From Punica granatum (Eukaryota > Streptophyta > Magnoliopsida > Myrtales > Lythraceae): DNA of 64,000 nucleotides. The DNA is taken from assembly GCF_007655135.1 (NCBI RefSeq), contig NC_045128.1, positions 32,520,811-32,584,810 on the forward strand. Direction: 5' to 3'. Below the pieces are notes generated by a model that was given only the letters and a program-made list of their open reading frames with translations, was not told the DNA's origin and searched no databases. The position numbers and the translations under genes were made by a program. Shown piece by piece: positions 1-11,900 of the stretch. How positions within the stretch are numbered: position 1 is the first letter of the stretch; each line of letters begins with the position of its first letter.

Positions 1-117
1 GCTAATAACATGCTAGTAATGTGCTGATGATGACACCCATTATTAGTACTCGTAGACTGACAACGGACTATTAGCATGTTGTCAGAGGACGTTCTATATA
101 AACATGTATCATGCCTA

Positions 118-385
118 GGCCGACCCTTCGAAGGTCGGCCAAGACAAGGATCTCACGACCCAAAATATTGGGTCGGCTCAAGACAGTGCATGGGCCGATT
201 GTCACTTTAGCCGACCCATCGTTATGGGTCGCCTTTGGTTGGGTCTATGGTGACCCATTTGAAAATGGATCGCCGGGTCTATCCCAATTGTACTTTAGGC
301 AACCCTTTTTAACGGGTCGGGAGATGGGTCACTAGACCTATGGTTACCTAAATGTGGGTTGCCCCCGGTACATTTTTGGGTCGCC
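118..385. repeat. Array of short GACCC/GGGTC hairpins
   Basis: A chain of short inverted repeats with the same arm sequence. Clear ones are at 119-140 (GGCCGACC / GGTCGGCC arms), 156-175 (CGACCCAA, 4-nt loop, TTGGGTCG) and 212-231 (CGACCCAT, 4-nt loop, ATGGGTCG). Weaker ones follow at 241-256, 252-271 and 325-340. Spacing is roughly 40-55 bp. No long open frame follows this pattern. It may be part of an unrecognised transposon cut by the window edge. The hairpins are seen directly; the origin is unknown. Confidence 0.55.
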
Positions 386-400
386 TCATTTACCTTTTCT

Positions 401-2477
401 TGTAGTGTAGGATTGTTGTTTTCACATGCCTTAATCTTTCCCTTCCTATTCCTGTTTCTGTTGTGTACACACGACAGTCGAAACGATCGGAAAATAAGTC
501 ATGCAACTCGACGGTGTTTGCGACCAAGGGACCCAAAAACCCGTTGATCCACCGTGATAGAAAGAAATTAAGAAAAATTTCATTTGAAACCAAAGACTCA
601 AGCTGGTGGAATAATTGTGCACTGTGGAGAGTTGTGCTATGCCTTTTTGGTTAATGATGACAAAATGGAATAGGTATACTGGTTTCAGTGTCATGATCAG
701 ATCAAATATTTTTTTACCATAGCATCAATTTTGTCCTTTCTTAGCTTGATCGCTTTTGGAACATTATGGGTCAATCATACATTAAGCACAGTGGCCTTTT
801 AGATATTCTACGGCGCCATCAGGGCACCCTGACTCCTAGTTAATACCCGTTCGATCCTCATCTCACGGAGAGAAAAAGAGGTGAGGGAGAGAGAACGATC
901 CAACGGTTGGGGATCCATGGGCTGTGATGCCTTGACAACATCATAGAAGTTTTGGAAACCCTTTTTCTTCATCTATTTTTAAAAAAACTGCGCATTCGGT
1001 TCTTATACTGGAATGCTATGGTACTCTCTGTCTTATATGTGAGTATTTTTGGATCTCATAGAGTATTTGATCATATGTATAATCAAACACGGAGCACGGG
1101 CAGATTCAATAGTAGAAACACTAGCTTAATTGTATATATGAATGCATAGTTGTGTCATAAACTCACCCTTTTGGACTTTCACCATAACAGGGAGAATGAT
1201 CTTATTATTCTTCCTGTGGAATGATTGTATGGTTGACAGAAGAAGCTCTGCTTAATCAAGTCTGCAATAATTCCACCCCTAGCTTTAATTACGCAACAAT
1301 CCAAATGAATTAATCATTATAATAACTCTGCAGCTGATAGGTATATCTTAAGAGGAGGATAGAGCCAGGAGACATGTGCGTGTATATTCTATGAGTAAGG
1401 GTAATATACCGAAGGAGCAACGATAAAGTAATTGAAACCCGATATGATACACGACTGATCATAGTAGGATCCAACATATAAGACGACGAAGAGACTTGGA
1501 CACGTACTTGTAAGACTAGCTTTGTTAATAGGATAAGAATGAGGAAGCAAAAGAGAGTGAAAACAGCACCATTTTCGGATAATTTACTCATAAGAGAAAG
1601 CACCTTACAGCACCCAACTTTTGAATTCATTGGAAGAGGGCAGGAAAGGAGAATTGCAATGTTTGCTTTTAGGCATTAAATAAGTAGCTAATCATATAAA
1701 ACAAAACCAGACACTACCCATTGATAAGCTTCCAGTTACAGTAAGAATTAAGAACTCTCCGGATCTTTACTTTCGCACCGATGTGGCTCCTCTGCAGTTG
1801 TTGCAGCAGTTGTATCGGAGATCTTTCATCGACAGTAAAATTTTGACCGACGATAGATGTTATTTTGTTCCTATATGAGAAACTCGAATAAGAAAGCACC
1901 GCACCGACTGCGGAGGAGCTGAATCCTTTCTGCTCAGTGGCTAGTTTTTTCCACCTTTCCTTCTTTGAAGTGGGATTTATACTGTCCCATGTTTCTATTC
2001 CTCTCCATTGAGCTAAAACCCAACAGTGAGAAACCAAAGGAAAGGGAAGTGATTTAAGCCCTTGCAAAGGGCTTTCTTCTCTTCAAAGAAACTGAGGTAA
2101 AAGGAAACCACTTTTCTCCTCTTTCCTGTGTCTGATTCTCAAGAATCTCTCTTTTTCCTCAACTGGGTCTCCCTTTAATCCCCCTCTTTGATTCCCTTTC
2201 CATGCCTTCTTCTATCTCCAAGCCACTCCTCCAAATCACAGCTTAAAACGGAACCTCAGCGAGGGTTTTCGTAGCTAATCGGTTTTGGGATCGCCTCGGA
2301 TCCTTGAGGAGCCAGTTCGGGGTCCAGGAGGAAAGGAGAAGGATTCTTGAGGCTCGCATCCTTTAAAATCACATCACAGCCTCTCAGTTACTCTGCATTT
2401 GCTGTGCTCTTTGCTCTCTTGCTGCTGCACCATCTTCCCTATTCTATATCCAAACCTTGAAAGATCGGGTTGTCGAG
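401..2477. other. Upstream region of the MYB gene, no other gene seen
   Basis: No coding region is recognisable on either strand. An imperfect foldback lies near 830-905 (GATCC/TCTC-rich arms), perhaps a small MITE. From about 2090 to 2477 the DNA is C/T-rich, as expected for the leader of the MYB gene on the + strand. If transcription starts before 2200, an ATG at 2202 would open a 14-codon upstream frame ending at 2246. The transcription start cannot be placed from sequence alone. Confidence 0.4.
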
Positions 2478-3861
2478 ATGGAACTGGAAACTTTCTTCCA
2501 GAATACTCACTTTTCGATCAACTCGGGCGACTGGCTGCTCACACCGAGCACGCGGTGGACCAGGGAGGAGAACAAGCAGTTCGAGAGGGCTCTTGCAGTG
2601 TTTGATAAGGAGACGCCCGACCGGTGGGTTAACATAGCATTGATGATACCAGGGAAGTCGCCGTTGGACGTGATGACAAAGTACAGGGAGCTCGAGGAGG
2701 ACTTGATTGAGATCGAGGCAGGCCGGGTCCCGATCCCCTGGTACTTTGGGCCGTCCCTGACACTCGAAGGGAGAGACTACGATGGGCTCCGGAAGAAGGG
2801 CTCAGCTGCTGGGAGAGTCTCTGATCAGGAAAGGAAGAAAGGGATCCCTTGGACCGAGGAAGAACACAGGTTTTCCCTTGTTACTTCACCTATATTATAT
2901 TTATACAAACATTCACACACACATGTTAATATGAATTCTCTGCTGAGACTGAGAGGACGCATATTAAAGAATGTTTTCTCGGATGGAAACCATTTTCCGG
3001 GAAAATTTACTCGGTTGTTCTTTCTTGCTTTTGAAACTTGGAAATCAAGAAAACAGTGGAAAACCATTCATTGAGAACACCTCTCTCCGGATTTCACTGA
3101 AAGAAAAGTTCGTTTTCGATTTCCACGGAAAAAAATCATCTGCCATTTGCCACCCGAAAAACAGAAAATGTGGAATTGTCATATTGTCATTAGTTTCATC
3201 GACAATTTTGTACATACTCACGGTCTGATATTCAAGATTAGCATCAAATGATACTGTCTTGTGTTTTCTATACACGAATCCTTGCGTTTAGGATTTTCCG
3301 TTAAACTCCTCGACACAAGTCGGGTAGCGATAAGTATCACAACGTTGAAGGTGAAGATGGGTTTTTTTTTTTTCTCCCTCTTTTTGTGTTGACAGGAGGT
3401 TTCTGCAAGGGCTGCTGAAGTATGGGAAAGGGGACTGGAGGAACATATCAAGGAATTACGTGGTCTCAAAGACACCAACTCAAGTGGCAAGCCATGCTCA
3501 GAAGTACTTCATCAGGCAGCAGCTCTCTTCGAATTCTAATTCCAAGGACAACCGCCGAAGGCCCAGCATCCACGACATCACGACCCGCAACCTCACTGAC
3601 TCTTCCCTTCCATTATCCGAGAACAACCTCGACATCATCGCCAACGACTGTAACAATTCCTCTTCCACTAGACCGTTGTCAGAGCAGAAGCCGAACTTTT
3701 GCTCGACCAGGCCCTCATCAGGCTTGTGTGACGTCGCTCCTAGCGGGCTCAGACTGCAAGAGAAAGATCTTCGCCTTGGCGCTTTCCGCGGGTTTGGCAT
3801 CAAACCGTCGAGCAATCCGCTGTTTGAGGTCCAGTCCACCATGTACAGAATCTATGGATGA
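2478..3861 (+). CDS. DIVARICATA-like MYB transcription factor (two MYB/SANT repeats)
   Basis: This is a nuclear transcription factor of the plant MYB-related DIVARICATA type. Two exons, 2478-2869 and 3396-3861, join through a 526-bp GT-AG intron in phase 2 and give 285 residues, normal for the family. The first MYB/SANT repeat is at about residues 26-76 and starts [14 protein letters not shown]. The second, at about 122-173, starts [16 protein letters not shown], is split by the intron at its first Arg, and carries the diagnostic SHAQKYF motif at 163-169. The C-terminal third is Ser/Asn-rich with no known domain. The start is the ATG at 2478; the frame is open back to a TTG at 2457, but no earlier ATG is available. 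The family usually binds GATAA/I-box-like DNA, and the target here is unknown. It is convergent with the VMA21-like gene. Which DIV paralogue it is cannot be said. Confidence 0.93.
2870..3395 (+). other. Intron of the DIV-like MYB gene
   Basis: A GT-AG intron with donor AG/GTTTTC at 2869/2870 and acceptor GACAG/G at 3395/3396, preceded by a long T-run at 3362-3386 as polypyrimidine tract. It interrupts the second MYB repeat. Apparent frames inside it are not coding. Confidence 0.88.
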
Positions 3862-6653
3862 AAGGACATGTTTCTGAACAGGAAAAATGTGCTATCATTA
3901 CAACGGAAAGATCTTCCCTGCAGTTGGTGCAGTCGTGTCTACGTTGCAGACAGTAATTGTCTGTCATTCACAAGTAGTTGTTGGGGAATAACAAGCAATT
4001 ATTGTCTACAACATAGGCACAACGGTCCTAACTGCAGAAAAATTCCACCCGATTCGACAATGCGTCGTAGATTTTACATGGGTCTTAATTTAGTACAACT
4101 GATTTTGGGTATTGTAAATGTGAATAAAGGCAAGTTTGATGATACATCTGTTACTTTTTTTCTTTTACATATTCTATTGAGCGGTCAAGGCCAAGGGAGT
4201 CTGATTCTACGATGGAATGTGGCCTTTTGACTAAGACAGATTCACATTCTTACAAAAGTGGATTATATATGCCGTTTAAGTGGTTTGAAGAACATTTGAA
4301 GTCGAGAGAGAATCAGCATCACACCTTTCGGTTGAGTCCCGGGTTACCTGTCGACGAATTTTGCTACTTTAGCTCCCAAATATTTCTTGCCTCGACAAAT
4401 CAGACTCAGAAGACTTACCGGAAATTCTTTCTCCAATCACCACCAAGTACAGATATTTGAAATTGATCGGGCACGCAGGAGTGCTAGTAAAGCAAGATCG
4501 CACCCGGCTCGTTCGGGAAAGGAAACAGTCGAATTTTAACCTGCTGAATCATTCGCCACTGTTTGATGGTGATCTTTTCTTCATTTTTCCTGTTTATATT
4601 CAGGCTCTTTCCGCCATTAGAAAGTGAGGGAGGTTTATTCAATATGACCAAGTTGTGCTAGGTCACAATAAGCTTTTAGTCGAATCTGAGTCGGCACTCC
4701 ACTTTCATGAAGCATCACATGCCCCTAATCCATCACACAACTTTGGAAAATTCCACATCACCACCCAACTTTTGGAAAATTCCACATCATCGTCTACATA
4801 AATTAACAAACGATACCGATCCCATCGATCGCCTTCTTTTTTCTTTTTTCTTTTTAAATACAGCAACCTCCGTTTTTGGACCTCACACGAGCCACCTTCA
4901 ACAGTCCAGGAATACATCCCATGCTGCAAATAACTCAGAGAAATATCTCACCCGATCTTCATCTTCCTTAATAGTTCGTAAGATCTCATCTCGGGCTGTT
5001 CCTTTTGTTTATAAGTCTGTATATTAAGTGAAATTTTCCCATTGATTCTTGCGTTATTCTTTTGTCTCCAAGTCGGTAATGGGCAGCAAGAATGTTGCAT
5101 CAGCATCTGTATATATGTAGTGGCCTTATGCGCTTTAGTCCCCGGAGGCATCACCCAACACGAACAGAATAGAGAAGCCAAAAAAGAAAATATATCTTAA
5201 ATAAATAAGGAAAAGAAAATATACTGTTGCCTGAGATTGTGGATTTTTTTATGATTATAATTTCTAATTAATGGGAATAGAACATGGAACATTGTAATTT
5301 GACTTCTCTCTCCATTATCTTCACCAAAAATTAAAATAATAAGTCAGTCCAAAAAGGAATGACGTCATAGGATTTTTCCCTTTAGATTTCAAGCCACCAT
5401 CTTTTTATAATGTTTCAGACTGCCACCACCTTGAACAATTTCGGATTTATATGGAAATTAAGATAACCAAGGGGCCATAGCTAGTCGGTCTAAAATAATT
5501 TACAGGTGTTAATTTCTGATCATCGGGATAAACATCATTTAATTGGCTCAACTTAGGGATTGTTAATTCCATCGTGGGACCTCAGAAGCAACTGGACTTG
5601 CAAGCAGGCCAACTCAGAAGAATTAGAATAAGCTAAGTGAAACTTTGCCTTTCTCCCCTCTCCACTTGATATCAAACTTCTATGATAAGCTATGACTTCA
5701 TCTACTTTGCTTAACCACAACATCCCGAGTCAATTTGGAAACAACAACAGCCCAAGCGTAAACTGCAAGCCTAATCAGCAGCTTCAGAACTTGGTCATGG
5801 AAGGAATACCCTTGGCATGGTAAACACAAACCAATCAAAACCGATGACTTATATACTAGGAGAAATGACAGAGATAAAAAGGTGCAAACTTGAACCAAAC
5901 CGACAGCAGAAACTTAGGTAACCTTAGATGCAGGTCATTATCGGTAAAGCTAGCACTACAGCTGTGATGCCATGGGAGCAACAAAAACCAATTCTAATTA
6001 GCCCTTTTTCTTCTCTCTCATACTATTTTCTATTCATGAATGACAAAACAAAAGCCCGTCCATCTTTGCTATGCATATCCCTAAGATAAGAAGGCCTTTC
6101 GGGTACAGTAGGTTTGCACAAGAATGCACTGTGAGACCCACTTTATTCCAACTTTGGACTAGCCGCCAAGATGGTTGAATCGTACCATTCGGGCCCTCGT
6201 CCCCTCCTTTCCAGTGCAGGAAATTGACAAAGACATCTTTCGGTATCCTATGACTCGGAAATATCTGTTTCTAATCATTCCATATTGATGTTATCGCGCA
6301 TTTGGAATATCCTTCGTAATATCTTTTACTTTAAACTGTTAAGCCGGTCTGAGTATTAACCTCAAACAACTTATGGCACTATCCTCGACAACTTTGGGAC
6401 TATAACTACTTTACCTTTCAGTATCTACGGCAGTTCCATTGCTAAAAATAATTGACCTAAAACCACTCTATAAAGGTTTGAAGATTACAACCTGAAAGCA
6501 TCTTCCTGACCCTTGGTTTCCGTAAAAGTAGGACTTCACCTTTTACAAGATCATTATAGCCCAATGATGCTAAACCAACAGAGAATATGACAGATGAAGA
6601 GAACTTGAATTTCAACATCCAATCACCTGTTTAAAGCCCTTAGCTACAGCGTA
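3862..6653. other. Intergenic region between MYB and VMA21-like genes
   Basis: This holds the 3' end of the MYB transcript and, from the other side, the 3' end of the VMA21-like transcript. A 29-bp direct repeat, two copies of a CAACTTTGGAAAATTCCACATCA-like unit, lies at about 4738-4789. No further coding region could be supported; the short open frames show no recognisable domain. Confidence 0.45.
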
Positions 6654-7768
6654 CTACTCTTCTTTCTCACGGTGTTGGGAAGGACCCTCAGATGCATCTG
6701 CAGGCTTCTTGATACTAGCTTGAGCCTCAGCAAGAAACTCAGGATCAGGCTCGTGTTTCTCCGACGGCTCCTTCATAGCCATATATATGTAGAATCCAAT
6801 CACCACGTTGACCGATATGACAGCGAGGAAACCGCTCAAAAGCGTCAAAGAATGAGGAGATAATTCGCTCAAACCTGTTCCACGAAAACATTCCCATTGA
6901 AGAACACATTTCGAGTCTTTCGCAGAATCCAAGTGAACTAAGAAAATAAACTCAGGAAGATTCTTCATATACCACATGTCGTGCCATCTCTCCGTATCTC
7001 GAGCATATACAAATCAGACCAATAAATGATATGGTTGCGAAAAATCATAACTTCCAACGTATTTTGGATGTGTACGAGTTCATCACAATAGATGGCATGC
7101 TCTCTATTATAGACAGGGCAAGAGATATACATATGAAGAATTGCATCTTTGAGAGTTTGTAGGTGGCTTTATAAGTTCGCCGTCAAATCCCTGGGCTCAA
7201 CCCTGGGCAGACAGTGGAAACTACCAAGCTGGAGTACAGCAGGGGAAGCGGGAATTTCCGGTGGAGCAGTGAAATGAACAGAGATTGGAAAGAACACCAA
7301 CTATGCTGGGTTGACACCGACACCGAGAGACGAAAGCTAGGGGAGCGAATGGGATTAGATACCCCAGTAGTCCTAGCTGTAGAGGATGGATACTAGGTGC
7401 TGTGAGTATCGACCCATGCAGTGCTATAGCTAACGCGTTAAAAAAAGTATCCCGACTAGGGAGTACGTATATGACTTCATTACTATGAGTTTGAGGTCAA
7501 AATTGCAAGTTGAAACACACTGATGGTTCATCCAGAAACAACCGACCACGAAGCATTTGGCTTCTCAAGGAAAATCAGGAAACAAGCAAAGCATCCCAAA
7601 TGTCATCTTCCAGCTGCCAACATAGTTCTGCAGATCCTAATCCGTGAAGTGAATGCATGTCATAGGCTTACCAGGAAACAAGTTATTGTTAAATCCATAC
7701 AGTATCGCGATAGGAGCCATCCACATGAACATCGACGCCACAAAGAACTTGGACACAACTCCCGCCAT
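6654..7768 (-). CDS. VMA21: VMA21-like vacuolar ATPase assembly factor
   Basis: This small ER membrane protein family helps assemble the Vo sector of the vacuolar H+-ATPase. Two coding exons, 7768-7672 and 6874-6654, join across a 797-bp intron (donor G/GTAAGC, acceptor ACAG/GT, phase 1) and give 105 residues, the usual plant length. The N-terminus MAGVVSKFFVASMFMWMAPI forms the first membrane segment. The second is in the exon 2 part SPHSLTLLSGFLAVISVNVV. It is followed by the plant-typical KEPSEKHEPDPEF and a charged tail ending HREKEE. The first exon is short and easily missed; a start inside the longer exon 2 frame (ATG at 6977) would read intron sequence and lose the first membrane segment. 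A likely 5'-UTR exon at about 7910-8100 ends with donor CTAG/GTATC at 7910. The intron contains a plastid 16S rRNA fragment. Confidence 0.9.
7155..7468 (+). pseudogene. Nuclear plastid DNA insert: partial, degraded chloroplast 16S rRNA gene
   Basis: From about 7155 to 7468 the + strand reads as the middle of plastid 16S rRNA. Landmarks are the GTAGGTGGCTT stretch near 7160, GGAAACTACCAAGCTGGAGT near 7216, the almost universal GATTAGATACCCC motif near 7352, and GCTAACGCGTTAA near 7430. It differs from the expected plastid sequence by many transitions and small deletions, for example after the ACACCAAC near 7300, so it is non-functional. It lies wholly within the VMA21-like intron and is antisense to that transcript. 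A mitochondrial or bacterial origin is less likely because the CCCCAGTAGTCCTAGC wording is plastid-like. Confidence 0.87.
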
Positions 7769-8100
7769 TACAAGCCTCCAATCTTGCAGCAGATCATGAA
7801 TACCAGAGCATACAGTAACTTACTTATCCGTACCTCAAATCTCAAACTAGAATTGTCGGAAATGGACTCAGAAGCTGGACGATGGCTGTAATCCATCAAT
7901 AATAGATACCTAGACGGAGAAGATTGAAGACTGATGACAACAGGGACCAATCCCGCAGCTTCTTCGCACGGTTTAGAATCAGAAGCTGGGAAGAGGACTG
8001 GATCGGAGTTGACAGTTGAGTGAGTTGAGCTCAGCTGAGGTTGAGAGGAGTCATCGTCGTCACGCTTCCGTCTTCGTCCGGCGAAAAGCTCCACCGGATC

Positions 8101-8941
8101 TGTGATCGTAAGACCTATCGTAGTAAACCAGTGCGCGTGATGCGGGTGCGAGTTCTCTCTTCTTCTTTTTTTTTTTTTTGCCCTTTTTCTTTTTTGAACT
8201 TCAAGAATTCCTTATTGGGCCGTAGTGGGCTTATTTATTAGCAAATCCCCATCATGGGCCGTCTAGCTGTTGAGCTTTTCGTGGTGGAAGGAGTTGGGCT
8301 TAAACTTTATTCACACTACTCCATAAAAAGCCAATCGCATCTCTCGGGTAATGCCAGCTTCAGAGTCGTCTCGGCTACTCCCTCATATATCGTCGGAAGA
8401 TCCACAAAGTTTTTCATGAACATCATCGACTAGGAAACATGCTTGACAGACACAGTAAAATAACTAGCCAGAAACCACACAGTATTTTGAAGTCGGTTCC
8501 GGAGGTAAGATCAGCCTCACTAAAGAATGCAGAAAGAAATCGCAACAGACAGTTGCATAATTCACAAGCTCGAGCAACCCCTCTCGTCTGTCCAAAACAA
8601 CATTGTGTGTTCTCAAAGAATGAACTGGCCGTTGCTAATTAATACAACTCATCTCGGAAAGGGCCAAGAAAAAACTGGTTCCGATGAACAGGGTATTCAA
8701 AACAAAGTAGCAGATCCTCACTGGTTACAGGAATACAATCTTATTGCCAAGACAAAGGAAAGTTAGAAAATGAGAGGGCAGTTGAAGCTGAAAAGTTACA
8801 CCAAGAAAACTCTCTCTCTCCCCTTCCGAGAGGAGTGTGTGTTGCACACAGAATCTACAAACACGTGTGAGCCTTCTTATGCAGTAGGAAAGACTTAGAA
8901 CTTCAGGCGAAAAGTTGAGTATATACACCTCTGTCTCTCTA
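8101..8941. other. Region between COI1 3' end and VMA21-like leader
   Basis: Both flanking genes are on the minus strand, so this should hold the COI1 3'-UTR and terminator (near 8942 downward) and the VMA21-like promoter. A T-run at about 8166-8200 stands out. No gene is seen. Confidence 0.4.
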
Positions 8942-11900
8942 CTAAGCAGAGGGGTTTGCAGGAGCTAGAGGAACAACTGTGACAGGAAAATCAGTTCTCG
9001 GTCCTTCGAGGGAATAATAGGCGAGGATATGGGCAGGGTGGATATGGGCAGGGTGGTGGTCCTGGACCTCAGAATCTCCACCCTGGTCTGTTGAGACTCT
9101 CCGGGCTGGGATCAGCTCTATGTTCCAGTATGGCCGGGCCATTGCTAGGAGATCGTTGACTGCATCTGATCCCCTGTAGCCCTGGACCCAGAGGTACCTC
9201 AGAGAGGTCAGGTTCATCACAGCCACTGATAGTGCATGCCCAGTGAAGTTGCAGTCTCTCATCTCAAGCTTCTGTAGGCTTGGGCAGCCCCTGGAGAACT
9301 GAATGAGCCCAGCATCAGACTGGCCTACGCATCCCAGAAGCATCCATCGGATGTTTTGACTGTACTGTCCAATGTAACCAAGGCCCACATCTGTCAAGCC
9401 CCCTCGACGGAGATAGAAAGCAAACCTTATCAGCTTCTCGCAGCCCATCAAGAGAGCTCGGACTCCATTATCAAGCGGCAGATCCATAACGTTCCCTCCA
9501 TCAAGCAAGACCAATCGAAAATCATAGAGGTTCTTCAGGTGAGTCCCGATACACTCAAGAGCTGCATTTGTGATATCAGACACATAGACAGCCATGTACT
9601 CGAGTTCAAGGCAGCCCTGAGCCAAAGCGGTTAGTCCTCTTTGAGAAACAAGGCCACCTTCATCGTCCATTCCCTGCTCGTCTGCACCTCTTTCAATTCT
9701 AAGCCTCTTTAAGCGCTTACAAAAATGAGCTAGAATCTCCAGTCCTCTATCACCAATCACATTCCTCGTCTGCCCAAGAGAGAACATTGAGAAACAGATT
9801 AAATATTCACACAAGACCGACACAAAAGCATTAATAGCGGGGCTAAGAAGGTGGTTTTGTGAATGCACCTCGAGAACCTCCAAGTTGGGGCACTTCTGAA
9901 TTAGAAGGCAGTGATCGTCCGTATCGAGCAATGCAAATAGGAGATCCAACTTTTTAAGAGAGGTTGCAAAAGGAAACACTATGTGCATCTCATTTTTCCC
10001 TAGGTAGGTAAGACCCAAGCGGCAAAGTCTTGGGGGAAATGCCACATTAGCATATCTTTCAGGTTGCTCGTTGAAAAGACCACCGCCAAATTCCTCCAAG
10101 GCTGACGCAGCACGAAAGAAACCAGCAAGATCCAAAATTTCACAGTCACTAATCTTGACAGAAACCAAGGACTGACAATTCCTGGCTATTAGTTCGAGGT
10201 CCTCAACACTACATCTGAGAAGCTCAGTCATGTAAAAGTTCAGAGTCTCAAGAACAGAGTTATTTAAGGCAAGCTCATGGAGCCATTCACCATCTTTCTC
10301 ATCGATTGTGCTTTCTTCTAGAAACAGGGTCCTTAAGTTCCTGAAAACCAAGTTACAATGAACGAGAGTATCATATTCCCAATGCGGAACAATGCATGTT
10401 CTTATAGTGAAAGCAAAACGACCGCATTAATGCATATCACACTTCCGATGTGGCTTGTGCTCATTATTTTTCAAGACTAAATCATAAAATAGAGAAAATA
10501 TGACCAAATACACAGCTAGGACTATGTATTAGCCATCAAGAATAGTACATATAATGTCCCAGAGATATCAACTTTAAACCAACATATTGCACACTGAGGC
10601 AAATTAGGAAAAGCGTAATGACAACCTTCAAGTTTCTTTGACCTAGGGATTCTATTCAATTCCCTAGTTCATAGGCATACTCGATAACAGAGTGTGTCTT
10701 TAACTTGGATAAGAAAACAGTGTATCTTCAGGAGTGACAGTAAATGATTTCGCAATTGAAATTGTTTGTGGTGAAGTGAGATAACTAGATCAGACATTGG
10801 TTAATGAAGACCTAGCACTGGCAAAGGGAAGGTGCGCTGTCCATTCTACAGTTACGTAAAAAGATGTGAGCAAATATTGATATCATGTTAACTCATCAGA
10901 ATGTACAGAAGCTTATCAATGCATATCTGAAACTGATTGGTTCATGATTTGCATGAGTCAATTGGACATGATCGAGCTCTCATCATTATCTTCCAAAAGA
11001 GAGCAGAAGGGGTTTAGTTGTAAAAAAGCAGCTTTTCCGTAAAAGCATTCACTTCTTGTGTTTTGAGGGGCAATTTTATATTTTTTGGCACTATCTTCTC
11101 GCCGGAGTTGAATTTAGTTTGAATATCCCTCTTTGTCATATTATAGAACAAGATTAATTTTGGGTGATTTACATCAGGACATTCAGATGATTCAAGCATC
11201 CCCCTATCAGTTATATGCTTCACTTGTAAAGAGGAATTGGAGTATGAGGTGGTGGGAACTCCAACTTAAGAGAAATATCTCCGGATTTTCACCTTAAGAC
11301 TTGCTAAATCTTTAGCCTCATCTCATGCACCTAAGCATACTGCTCAAACTTTTAAAATGAAATTTTCGTTCATTTTACATGTAATCAAAAGAATCGGACA
11401 TCTAAAGTGCATAGTATAACCCAAGGCAACAAAATACGGATATGACATACCAAATGCCTGTAAGTCTACTACTTGTAGGATGCAGTAGCACATTGACGCA
11501 TTCCTTAGAAATTCTTTTAGTCCTCTTGGATGAATAACGGTAATGCTAAATCTGAACCTCGATATTCGGTGGAAACCACTAAGAGAATCAGCCCACTTGC
11601 TTCGCTAAAATTGTGGTCGAGGTATTCCCAGTAAGCAGCTTTAGTCCCCTCTTCTCAAATCTAACTATCGCTTGACCTAAAACATCTGGTCAGAATTCAT
11701 ATCTGCGAAGACTCTATTGCTTTCCTACAGAGACACCTAATCGAGGAAGACAGTCAATGTTGACTCACTGCGTTTCTCATGTGAGCAGGCAGCAGAATCA
11801 GTGGTCCTCCTGTCACATTACATGAAGGCAAAGCAGCTTCCAGATATAACCAAATCCATTTTGGCTCTTTCTGGTCAGTGACTGTCTTGACAGCCGGCAT

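Noticed and set aside
1714..2067. 117-codon open frame on the minus strand upstream of the MYB gene
   Set aside because: No domain, no family resemblance and no splice context; it overlaps the likely MYB promoter and leader.
7214..7396. Short + strand frame in the VMA21-like intron
   Set aside because: It is degraded plastid rRNA sequence, not protein coding.
7523..7891. 122-codon + strand frame
   Set aside because: It is antisense to VMA21-like exon 1 and its leader, without any recognisable domain.
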